5,907 bases of DNA from Opitutia bacterium (GTDB lineage Bacteria > Verrucomicrobiota > Verrucomicrobiia > Opitutales > UBA953), in the NCBI GenBank assembly GCA_003485955.1, contig DNHH01000081.1, positions 10,509 to 16,415 of the forward strand, written 5' to 3'. Below the pieces are notes generated by a model. The model made no database searches and had not been told where the DNA came from. It saw only the letters and a list, made by a program, of their open reading frames with translations. Positions 1 through 5,482 of this stretch are shown here, one piece after another. The number at the start of each line of letters is the position of its first letter. Positions within the stretch are counted from its first letter, which is position 1. A program made the position numbers and the translations under genes.

Positions 1-440
1 TCGTCGGCATGAAGAGCCGCGGCGTCTATGAGACACCCGGTGGCACCATTTTACAGTTTGCACATCGCCAAATTGAATCTCTCACAATGGATCGCGAAGT
101 GATGAACTTGCGCGACTCGTTGATCCCGCGTTATGCAGCCCTCGTGTATAACGGTTTCTGGTATGCGCCTGAGCGCCTTGCCCTGCAGACACTCGTCACA
201 GAGTCCCAGCGCAACGTCACCGGAACAGTACGCGTGAAGCTTTATAAAGGCGGTATCTATGTTGCCGGCCGTAAGAGCCCGCGTTCGCTCTACAATCCAC
301 ACATTGCCACGATGGAGGCGGATCCTACCAAGGCTTACAATCAGGACGACGCCACGGGCTTCATTCGCCTGAACGGCTTACGTCTTCGCGTAAACGCTAA
401 GGTGAACGGACCTGACAGTCTGCGTAAACCTGCACGTTGA
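1..440 (+). CDS. argG: argininosuccinate synthase, C-terminal part (5' end outside window)
   Basis: This enzyme joins citrulline and aspartate with ATP to make argininosuccinate, the penultimate step of arginine synthesis, in the cytosol. The frame is open from the left edge (first whole codon at 3) to a TGA at 438-440, giving about 145 residues; the family is usually about 400 residues, so the N-terminal ATP-binding PP-loop domain lies outside the window. Visible family blocks of the C-terminal synthetase domain are VGMKSRGVYETPGG, then YNGFWYAPERLALQ, TESQRNVTGTVRVKLYKGG, and near the end YNQDDATGFIRLNGLRLRV. The ATG at 9 is an internal methionine, not the start, because the family block already runs through it. 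A strong terminator follows 20 bases downstream, so the gene ends its transcription unit. The identification is secure; nothing about its upstream partners can be seen. Confidence 0.95.
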   Translation, partial: VGMKSRGVYETPGGTILQFAHRQIESLTMDREVMNLRDSLIPRYAALVYNGFWYAPERLALQTLVTESQRNVTGTVRVKLYKGGIYVAGRKSPRSLYNPHIATMEADPTKAYNQDDATGFIRLNGLRLRVNAKVNGPDSLRKPAR

Positions 441-459
441 GCGTCAGCTAAAGTCTCAT

Positions 460-489
460 AAGGGCCGCCTTAAGGCGGCCCTTCTTTTT
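460..489 (+). terminator. rho-independent terminator after argG
   Basis: A perfect inverted repeat has arms 460-469 (AAGGGCCGCC) and 474-483 (GGCGGCCCTT) around a TTAA loop, making a fully palindromic 24-base unit. It is followed by CTTTTT at 484-489. Stem strength and T-run fit an intrinsic terminator for the argG transcript. On the opposite strand the hairpin is not followed by a T-run, so it should not terminate the leftward tRNA-Cys transcript equally well. Confidence 0.92.
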
Positions 490-495
490 CCCAGG

Positions 496-570
496 TGGAG
501 GTGCGGGTCGGAATCGAACCGACGAATGGGGCTTTTGCAGAGCCCGGCCTTACCACTTGGCTACCGCACC
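496..570 (-). tRNA. trnC: tRNA-Cys (anticodon GCA)
   Basis: On the - strand a full 75-nt cloverleaf can be drawn. The acceptor stem is GGTGCGG/CCGCACC (570-564 with 506-500), the D arm spans 561-547, and the anticodon stem GGGCT/AGCCC encloses loop CTGCAAA (540-534) with anticodon GCA at 538-536, which reads UGC and UGU. A 5-base variable region (528-524) precedes the T arm GTCGG/CCGAC with loop TTCGATT (523-507). The discriminator is U (499), the main identity base for cysteinyl-tRNA synthetase, and the CCA end is encoded (498-496). The gene is convergent with argG and divergent from ispF. Seven bases on each side are mutually complementary (see findings). Confidence 0.96.
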
Positions 571-584
571 GTTCCTGGGAGCTT

Positions 585-613
585 TAATTTGCCTGCGACA
601 GGGAAGGCTTCAA
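585..613 (-). promoter_or_regulatory. possible sigma70-type promoter for tRNA-Cys
   Basis: Reading the - strand, TTGAAG (613-608) is followed after 17 bases by AAATTA (590-585), which ends 14 bases before the tRNA 5' end at 570. Spacing and position suit a promoter giving a leader of under about 10 bases. The -35 matches consensus well; the -10 is poor, so this is only a candidate. Confidence 0.3.
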
Positions 614-668
614 GGGAAAACACCACACGGGCTTCCCATTCGCTCATGGATGGCTTAGAGAGTGTTCT

Positions 669-1154
669 ATGCAGCCGCCTTTTCGCATCGGACTCGGGTA
701 TGATATTCACACCTTGGCTGCAGGTCGTCCCTGTATCTTGGGGGGTGCAAAGATTGATTCACCCGTTGGACCAGAGGGTCACTCCGATGCCGACGTCATC
801 TTGCATGCAGTTGCAGATGCGATTCTCGGCGCGTCAGGTCTACCTGATATCGGTCAACTTTTTCCAAACACAGATCCCGCGCTCAAGGATATGAATTCAG
901 CACGCATCGTGGAACGTGCTGTCCAGGAAGCCGCCGCAAAGGGGTGGACGGTCGGCAATCTCGATATCGTTGTTTTGGCAGAAAAGCCAAAGATAGCCCC
1001 CCATGTCCCAGCTATTCGTAAAAACTTATCGGCACTGCTTAGGGTTACTGGCGACCAAATAGGTGTTAAGGCGACAACCCAAGAAGGCATGGATGCCGTT
1101 GGTGAGGGTAGGGCGATTGCCTGTCACGCAGTCGTATTGCTCATAAAGGCCTGA
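669..1154 (+). CDS. ispF: 2-C-methyl-D-erythritol 2,4-cyclodiphosphate synthase
   Basis: IspF converts 4-diphosphocytidyl-methylerythritol 2-phosphate to methylerythritol cyclodiphosphate with release of CMP, the fifth step of the non-mevalonate (MEP) isoprenoid pathway; the family is a cytosolic homotrimer with a divalent metal (Zn) at subunit interfaces. The 161-residue product has the usual single-domain length. The metal ligands of the family are present: D12 and H14 in GYDIH and H46 in HSDADVILH. DIGQLFPNTDPA (60-71) and VKATTQEG (133-140) are further family blocks. After the latter the usual GFxGRGEGIA form is replaced by MDAVGEGRAIACHAVVLL, a divergent but recognisable variant. The ATG at 669 aligns with the family start; only a weak purine run (655-662) serves as ribosome site. 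It is not next to ispD here. The downstream gap of 102 bases shows no terminator, so read-through into ndk is possible. Confidence 0.96.
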   Translation: MQPPFRIGLGYDIHTLAAGRPCILGGAKIDSPVGPEGHSDADVILHAVADAILGASGLPDIGQLFPNTDPALKDMNSARIVERAVQEAAAKGWTVGNLDIVVLAEKPKIAPHVPAIRKNLSALLRVTGDQIGVKATTQEGMDAVGEGRAIACHAVVLLIKA

Positions 1155-1202
1155 ATTTTAAAGAGTTAGGCGGTTTTCTTACCCTTGGCTTTTGAACTTG
1201 TC

Positions 1203-1250
1203 CGAGGTCAGGCGACCTGTCATTTTAAACAACCCTCGTCCACCGAGGGT
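1203..1250 (+). promoter_or_regulatory. structured ndk leader with Shine-Dalgarno in a hairpin
   Basis: Two stems can be drawn just before ndk. The first is AGGTC/GACCT (1205-1209 with 1214-1218, loop AGGC). The second is ACCCTCG/CGAGGGT (1232-1238 with 1244-1250, loop TCCAC). The second stem contains the GAGGG ribosome site (1245-1249), 7 bases before the ATG at 1257, so it could limit ribosome access. The 1234-1238 segment CCTCG can alternatively pair with CGAGG at 1203-1207, which would break both stems and free the ribosome site. The complementarity is seen directly; a regulatory role is inference. Confidence 0.4.
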
Positions 1251-1256
1251 GCTACT

Positions 1257-1691
1257 ATGGAACAGACCCTTATTATTCTTAAACCCGACGCCATGGAGAA
1301 GAATCTCTGCGGCACGGTTATTGCCCGCTTTGAACAAGCCGGATTCGTGATTCGTGCGGCCAAGATGATGAGTCTGACCCCATCTGTCTTGCGCGAGCAT
1401 TACGCCCACGTCGCCGACAAACCGTTTTACCCTGAAATTGAGGCCTTCATGTCCTCGCGTCCCGTCATCGCGCTCGTCCTTTCGGGTGAGAACGTGATTG
1501 CGCGCGTCCGCGAGTTACTGGGTCCAACAAATTCAAAAGTAGCCCCTAAGGGCACAATCCGTGGAGATTTTGGTACCGAAATGATGCGCAACGTTTGTCA
1601 CGCATCCGATAGCCCTGCAGCTGCAGAGGACGAGATTCGGCGTTTTTTCCGCGCAGATGAGGTGTTTGCCCCTAAGGCAGCACGCGTCTGA
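1257..1691 (+). CDS. ndk: nucleoside diphosphate kinase
   Basis: NDK moves the gamma phosphate of ATP to other (d)NDPs through a phosphohistidine, balancing NTP and dNTP pools in the cytosol. The 144-residue product is of normal length. It opens with EQTLIILKPDAMEKN (Lys9 is the conserved lysine), carries the KPFYPEIEAFMSSRPV helix region (55-70) and LLGPTNSKVAPKGTIRGDFG (88-107), and has the catalytic histidine at H115 in NVCHASDSPAAAEDEI, the counterpart of the usual N-x-x-H-G-S-D-S motif. The G to A change after the histidine (HASDS) is a mild variant. The start at 1257 is preferred because it matches the family N-terminus and has GAGGG 7 bases upstream. A TTG at 1185 would add 24 residues unlike any NDK and is rejected. 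A long hairpin follows the stop. Confidence 0.97.
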   Translation: MEQTLIILKPDAMEKNLCGTVIARFEQAGFVIRAAKMMSLTPSVLREHYAHVADKPFYPEIEAFMSSRPVIALVLSGENVIARVRELLGPTNSKVAPKGTIRGDFGTEMMRNVCHASDSPAAAEDEIRRFFRADEVFAPKAARV

Positions 1692-1708
1692 TCGGTTCAT
1701 AGCAAACC

Positions 1709-1755
1709 CCTAAGCGGTTCCCGGTGCGTGCGCGCGCCGGGAACCGCCCCTTGGG
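1709..1755 (+). repeat. long GC-rich inverted repeat between ndk and the next gene
   Basis: GCGGTTCCCGG (1714-1724) and CCGGGAACCGC (1737-1747) form a perfect 11-bp stem around a 12-base loop. A second run of about five pairs extends it outward (1709-1713 with 1751-1755, one a T-G wobble) past a 3-base bulge at 1748-1750. No T-run follows on either strand, so it is not a typical intrinsic terminator. It could act as an RNA stability end, a pause or rho-assisted stop for ndk, or a leader element for the next gene. Confidence 0.75.
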
Positions 1756-1796
1756 TCGAGGCTTGTCCGCACGCAATGACTGTTCAGTTTCTTGCT

Positions 1797-2471
1797 ATGG
1801 AACTTTATTGTCCCGAGTGTGGTTTGCCGATTCCGGCCTCGGAAATTGCTCCGTCGGCCGGGCTGGCCGTTTGTCGTTCGTGCGACCAATCATTTGGCAT
1901 CGAAGCATGCAAGACAGCGCTACCCTTTGCGCAGCGACCCCAAGCGATGCCGACCAATCCGCCCAAGGGTGTTCAGGTCGAGGAATCCATGGATGGTTTT
2001 CGCATCACTGTTACGACGCGTAGTGCCTTGGCTTGGTTCCTCGTTCCTTTTATGTGCGTCTGGAGTGGTGGCTCGCTCGGCGGCATCTATGGCACCCAGA
2101 TTTACAAGGGAGAGTTTAGTCTCTTTCAGTCGCTCTTCGGCATCCCTTTCTTACTCGGCACACTGCTGTTCGGGTCCATTGCAATGATGGCGCTCTGTGG
2201 TAAGTTTATTCTGGAAGTGCGTGGGGACGAACTACGGCACCGGGTCGGTTTCCTTGGGCTTTACTGGACGCGCCGCCGTCGCTGGTTAGACTACGATCAT
2301 GCTGAGATTACCGAATCAACTTCACGCTCTCGGCGCGGTAGTTACCAAATTCAGCACCAGGTGTTGCTGAAAGGTAAGGAGCAGGAATATGAATGCGGTT
2401 CGGGTGTTAGTCGTGAGCGGCTCGCTTGGGTGGCTAAATACCTTAACGGTCGCATTGCTCTCGGACTTTAA
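1797..2471 (+). CDS. hypothetical membrane protein with N-terminal zinc ribbon
   Basis: I do not recognise the family. The 224-residue product starts with a probable zinc ribbon: CPEC at 5-8 and CRSC at 26-29, a CxxC-X17-CxxC arrangement. A Pro/Gln-rich linker (about 43-65) leads to two hydrophobic segments, about 77-98 and 110-134, joined by a short loop (YGTQIYKGEFS), giving a membrane hairpin. The C-terminal 90 residues are soluble and basic, with TRRRRW at 158-163, several beta-prone stretches and an Arg/Ser-rich patch (STSRSRRGS, 174-182). By charge, both ends should face the cytosol. A small PH-like domain at the C-terminus is possible but unproven. The ATG at 1797 is chosen because the ribbon begins right after it; ATG 1776 would add 7 residues, and neither has a good ribosome site. 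The flanking gaps (105 and 269 bases) suggest it may be its own transcription unit. No function is assigned. Confidence 0.8.
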   Translation: MELYCPECGLPIPASEIAPSAGLAVCRSCDQSFGIEACKTALPFAQRPQAMPTNPPKGVQVEESMDGFRITVTTRSALAWFLVPFMCVWSGGSLGGIYGTQIYKGEFSLFQSLFGIPFLLGTLLFGSIAMMALCGKFILEVRGDELRHRVGFLGLYWTRRRRWLDYDHAEITESTSRSRRGSYQIQHQVLLKGKEQEYECGSGVSRERLAWVAKYLNGRIALGL

Positions 2472-2574
2472 ACTTAAAACCTATTTGGAGTTCAACCGAT
2501 ACGCATGCCATTTTCTTCGTCTCTAGACTGCCAGCTCAAGTGAACCGAGAGGTGCTCTTAGTGACCAATAAAAT

Positions 2575-2602
2575 TTGACCCTGGGTGGTGCCGATTTAAG
2601 TT
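2575..2602 (+). promoter_or_regulatory. weak promoter candidate upstream of serS
   Basis: TTGACC at 2575-2580 matches the sigma70 -35 consensus at five of six positions. TAAGTT at 2597-2602 stands at 16-base spacing but is a poor -10 (three of six). If used, the transcript would begin near 2609 and carry a leader of roughly 130 bases, starting inside the structured region described for serS. If the leader instead begins further upstream, the whole switch-like region would be transcribed. Confidence 0.2.
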
Positions 2603-2741
2603 TCACCCATATCCGTAAGGATTTGACGACAAAGGAGTGCGGCAAAGACACACCGCTAGAGCCAGTCAAAGAGCCTCGTCGGCGACCGTGCCAAGAATCC
2701 ACCTTGCCGTGGGGCGGGGTGATTCGGCAATCTTACACCCA
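2582..2741 (+). promoter_or_regulatory. candidate structured 5' leader of serS
   Basis: The 269-base gap before serS has no credible gene, but its second half holds competing complementary segments. TGGGTG (2582-2587) can pair with CACCCA at 2604-2609 or with the identical CACCCA at 2736-2741, which includes the A of the serS ATG. TGCCG (2589-2593) can pair with CGGCA (2725-2729), but CGGCAA (2725-2730) also pairs with TTGCCG (2704-2709). A small ATCC-GTAA-GGAT hairpin with a GNRA loop sits at 2611-2622. AAAGGAG at 2631-2637 looks like a ribosome site but has no start codon at the right distance. The remaining 2472-2581 stretch shows only a minor hairpin at 2548-2558 and no T-run terminator. 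A regulatory role is inferred. Confidence 0.35.
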
Positions 2742-4009
2742 TGCTCGACCCAAAGTTAATCCGTGAACAAATCGACACCGTCCGTAAGGGCGTCGCCCGG
2801 AAGAAATTCACGGTCGACCTCGATGCGGTCTTGGCTGCCGATGAACGTCGCCGGCATGCTGTCACCGAGTTTGAGTCCGCACGTTCAGCGCAAAATGGTG
2901 CCAATCAGGAAATGGCGAAGTTGCCCAAAGGCTCGCCGGAGTTCCAAGCTAAGTTGGCTGAGATGAAGGCGCTTTCGGCAAAAGTTAAAGAACTCGAGAA
3001 ATCTGTCGCTGATGCGGACGAGGCATGGCGCACAGCTTGTCTTTCTGTACCCAATATCCCGGATGTGAGCGTTCCTGATGGACGCGCGGAGACGGATAAC
3101 GTTGTCGCATCCACATGGGGTGATCCTGCGAAATTAGTTTCACCTACAGCTAAAGCGCACTGGGACATTGCTTGGTTTTCGAAAGCTGTCGACTTTGAGC
3201 GCGGGGTAAAGGTCACCGGAGCGGGTTTCCCTTTTTACGTCGGCGATATGGCGCGTCTCGTGCGCTCGCTCATCCAGTTTTGTTTACAAGAGGCGGGCCA
3301 TGCTGGTTATGAAGAAGTGCATGCGCCATTGCTGGTGAATACGGCGAGTGCCACTGCTACCGGTCAACTGCCTGACAAAGAGGGGCAAATGTACCACGCA
3401 CAGACCGATGACCTTTATATGATCCCGACGGCCGAAGTGCCTGTCACCAATTTCTTCCGCGATGAAATTTTACCCTTGGATGCACTTCCCGTAAAGCGCG
3501 TGGGCTACACTCCGTGCTTCCGTCGTGAAGCGGGTAGTTGGGGTGCACATGTCCGCGGGCTGAATCGTTTGCATCAGTTTGATAAAGTAGAGCTCGTAAA
3601 ATGGGTTCACCCGGAGACATCTCTGGCTGAGTTGGAGTCATTGCGCATGGACGCTGAACGTCTCTTGCAAAAACTTAATCTTCCTTACCGCGTGCTCAGT
3701 ATTTGCGCGGGTGATATTGGGTTCCCGCACAGCAAACAGTACGACCTCGAAGTATGGGCAGGCGGCCAAAAGCGCTGGCTGGAAGTTTCGAGCTGTTCTT
3801 CGTTCACCGACTTCCAGGCACGTCGCGCTGGTATTCGCTTCCGTGATAAAGAAGGTAAAGCTAACTTTGTGCATACACTGAATGGTTCAGGCCTTGGCTT
3901 GCCACGCGTCTTGGCAGCTATTCTTGAGAATAATTTACAAGCCGATGGCTCGGTTCGTATACCTGAGGCGCTCCGACCTTGGTACGGCAAGGACTCGCTG
4001 AACTACTGA
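2741..4009 (+). CDS. serS: serine--tRNA ligase (seryl-tRNA synthetase)
   Basis: SerRS is a class II synthetase, a cytosolic dimer that charges tRNA-Ser (and tRNA-Sec where present) with serine using ATP. The 422-residue length is standard. The N-terminus MLDPKLIREQIDTVRKG matches the family start and is followed by the charged, Ala-rich antiparallel coiled-coil arm (about 28-98) that grips the long variable arm of tRNA-Ser. The catalytic core has TAEVPVTN (230-237), motif 2 as FRREAGSWGAHVRGLNRLHQFDKVE (260-284), LEVSSCSSFTDFQARR (347-362) and motif 3 NGSGLGLPRVLAAILENN (381-398) with R389. Variants from the common form are FRREAGS for FRSEAGS and GLGLPR for GLAVGR, but key Arg and Glu residues remain. 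There is no visible Shine-Dalgarno before the ATG; the start may be controlled by the structured leader. tilS follows after 48 bases. Confidence 0.98.
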   Translation: MLDPKLIREQIDTVRKGVARKKFTVDLDAVLAADERRRHAVTEFESARSAQNGANQEMAKLPKGSPEFQAKLAEMKALSAKVKELEKSVADADEAWRTACLSVPNIPDVSVPDGRAETDNVVASTWGDPAKLVSPTAKAHWDIAWFSKAVDFERGVKVTGAGFPFYVGDMARLVRSLIQFCLQEAGHAGYEEVHAPLLVNTASATATGQLPDKEGQMYHAQTDDLYMIPTAEVPVTNFFRDEILPLDALPVKRVGYTPCFRREAGSWGAHVRGLNRLHQFDKVELVKWVHPETSLAELESLRMDAERLLQKLNLPYRVLSICAGDIGFPHSKQYDLEVWAGGQKRWLEVSSCSSFTDFQARRAGIRFRDKEGKANFVHTLNGSGLGLPRVLAAILENNLQADGSVRIPEALRPWYGKDSLNY

Positions 4010-4042
4010 AGGTTGCTTACGGCTCGCTCGTATCTGCCATTT

Positions 4043-4049
4043 AGGTAGG
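4043..4049 (+). promoter_or_regulatory. ribosome binding site of tilS
   Basis: AGGTAGG lies 8 bases before the GTG at 4058, with no better start nearby. This supports GTG as the tilS initiation codon and shows that at least some genes here use a Shine-Dalgarno. Confidence 0.6.
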
Positions 4050-4057
4050 TTTAATAC

Positions 4058-5482
4058 GTGGAAGCATTGCCCGCATCCCCTGAACTTCGTGCCGCCCTGC
4101 AAGTTGCAGGACGGAAACTTGGCTTAGATAATTCCGTACGGGAACGTTTGTTGCAGGAACCAGTCATTGCCGTGGCGGTATCAGGTGGCGCCGACTCAGT
4201 CGCTTTACTGGCAGCCTTGTCGGCGGACGATGCGCTACGATCACGCTTATATATTTTGCATTATGATCATCGTGTGCGTGGTGCAGAGTCAGCAGGCGAT
4301 GCGTACTGGGTGGCTGCATTATCAGCCGCGCTGGGAATTCCTTGTGAAATTGGTCAGCGCGAGGCGGTAGGTCCAGCGAGCGAAACGAACCTGCGTCGAG
4401 ACCGACATCTCTGGTTTGCGAAAGCCATGGCGAAACTCGGTGCACGTGCGCTTTGTCTGGGACATCACCTCGATGACCGGATGGAAACATTTTTACTTCG
4501 CAGTGCCCGCGGTGCAGGCGTGGAAGGACTGGCGGCACCACGATCTATTCAAGGCTTTCGCGATGGCACTTTCCGCTTAAGGCCGCTACTCGCACGCCGC
4601 CGACGTGAACTTCGGGCGGCACTCTTTGATGCTGGCGTACCCTGGCGAGAAGATGCGACCAACAATGATACAACCGTTTCACGCAATCGCGTTCGCGCAG
4701 AAGTCATTCCGGCGCTGGAGGCGACCTTTGGGTCTACTTGGGCAGATGGCGTGGTGAAAGTTGCCGATAATTTGGGCGAAGCTGCCGATGCTCTTCGTGC
4801 CTGGCTCGCTGAGTTGGGTGCATTGCCAAGCGCCGCTGGCGATTTATCTGTCAAGGGCTTGGTTGGTCGTCCGCGTACCTTGTGTCGATTGGCCTGTTCG
4901 GAGCTTCTCTGGTCGCATGGGGTCGAAGATGTCGCCGGCACCATTTTTGAAACCATGGTTGATGATGTCGTTTCAGGTCAATCAGCTCGCTACACTTTGG
5001 GTGGCATTGAGTGGGAGCTCGCTGCGGGTGTACTAAAAGTTGTCGAAAAAAGCACAGGGTGGGGCGAGAAGCCGCGCCCGCTTGTCATTGATGGTTCGCG
5101 TACAGAGTCCGGTTTAACTGCAGCGTATGTGAAAGTGGACGGCACGCTTTGGGCTTCCCTCTCTCGCGGTGATATTCTGCCGACACATGAGGTTTACTTA
5201 AGAGTGATGGATCCCTTGGAGTTGACTTGGCGCTCGCGCCTTCCCGGTGACCGTTATCAGCCCCTTGGGAGTGCGGGTACGGCAAAGGTTTCCGATTTAC
5301 TAATCGACCGGAAGGTTCCCAGGGAGGTTCGGGAGCAGCTCCCAGTGATTATGATAAAGGGTGAAGTCATTTGGGTCCCGGGCGCACCCCCTGCAGATTC
5401 TTTACGTCTTTCTGGTCCATGTGAGAAGGCTCTCCGGTTGACTTGGCAAAGTCCCAGCTTAACTTCAGACCTCCCACGATGA
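4058..5482 (+). CDS. tilS: tRNA(Ile)-lysidine synthase
   Basis: TilS attaches lysine to C34 of the Ile tRNA with CAU anticodon, using ATP, so that the tRNA reads AUA and is charged with Ile instead of Met; it is essential in most bacteria. The 474-residue product has the N-terminal PP-loop ATPase motif VAVSGGADS (39-47), HYDHRVRGAES (68-78), LGHHLDDRMETFLLRSARGAGVEGLA (134-159), and WREDATNNDTTVSRNRVRAEVIPAL (196-220), all family hallmarks. The C-terminal domain shows RLPGDRYQPLG (394-404) and KVPREVREQLPV (419-430) before IWVPG. About 35 residues precede the PP-loop strand, a longer N-terminus than E. coli TilS. The start is GTG, with AGGTAGG at 4043-4049. It lies 48 bases after serS with no terminator between, and its stop overlaps the ftsH start by ATGA, so it is probably co-transcribed and translationally coupled with ftsH. 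Confidence 0.97.
   Translation: MEALPASPELRAALQVAGRKLGLDNSVRERLLQEPVIAVAVSGGADSVALLAALSADDALRSRLYILHYDHRVRGAESAGDAYWVAALSAALGIPCEIGQREAVGPASETNLRRDRHLWFAKAMAKLGARALCLGHHLDDRMETFLLRSARGAGVEGLAAPRSIQGFRDGTFRLRPLLARRRRELRAALFDAGVPWREDATNNDTTVSRNRVRAEVIPALEATFGSTWADGVVKVADNLGEAADALRAWLAELGALPSAAGDLSVKGLVGRPRTLCRLACSELLWSHGVEDVAGTIFETMVDDVVSGQSARYTLGGIEWELAAGVLKVVEKSTGWGEKPRPLVIDGSRTESGLTAAYVKVDGTLWASLSRGDILPTHEVYLRVMDPLELTWRSRLPGDRYQPLGSAGTAKVSDLLIDRKVPREVREQLPVIMIKGEVIWVPGAPPADSLRLSGPCEKALRLTWQSPSLTSDLPR

Noticed and set aside
601..637. GGGAAG...CTTCCC inverted repeat between tRNA-Cys and ispF
   Set aside because: Six bases with a 25-base loop is expected by chance, and no associated promoter or operator pattern was found.
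526..894. 122-codon frame across tRNA-Cys and the 5' part of ispF
   Set aside because: It begins inside the tRNA gene and is an out-of-frame shadow of ispF with no motif.
1205..1226. Intrinsic terminator for ispF (AGGTC/GACCT hairpin then TCATTTT)
   Set aside because: The stem is only 5 bp and the T-run is interrupted and 3 or more bases away; it is too weak to call beside the clear argG terminator.
1185..1256. N-terminal extension of ndk from a TTG at 1185
   Set aside because: The 24 extra residues do not resemble any NDK start, while MEQTLIILKPDA at 1257 matches the family and has a well-placed GAGGG.
2583..2740. SRP RNA, tmRNA or RNase P RNA in the gap before serS
   Set aside because: The conserved SRP GGAAGGAGCAGCC-type loop, the tmRNA tRNA-like ends and tag frame, and the RNase P GAGGAAAGTCCGGGC-type core are all absent.
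2575..2766. 63-codon open frame starting at TTG 2575 and running into serS
   Set aside because: It has no ribosome site, no recognisable motif, overlaps the serS start in another frame and crosses the structured leader; it looks like chance.
4164..4956. Two long - strand frames (4164-4541 and 4549-4956) opposite tilS
   Set aside because: They mirror tilS codons, have low-complexity Ser/Arg/Pro-rich products and no ribosome sites; tilS itself is intact and well supported.
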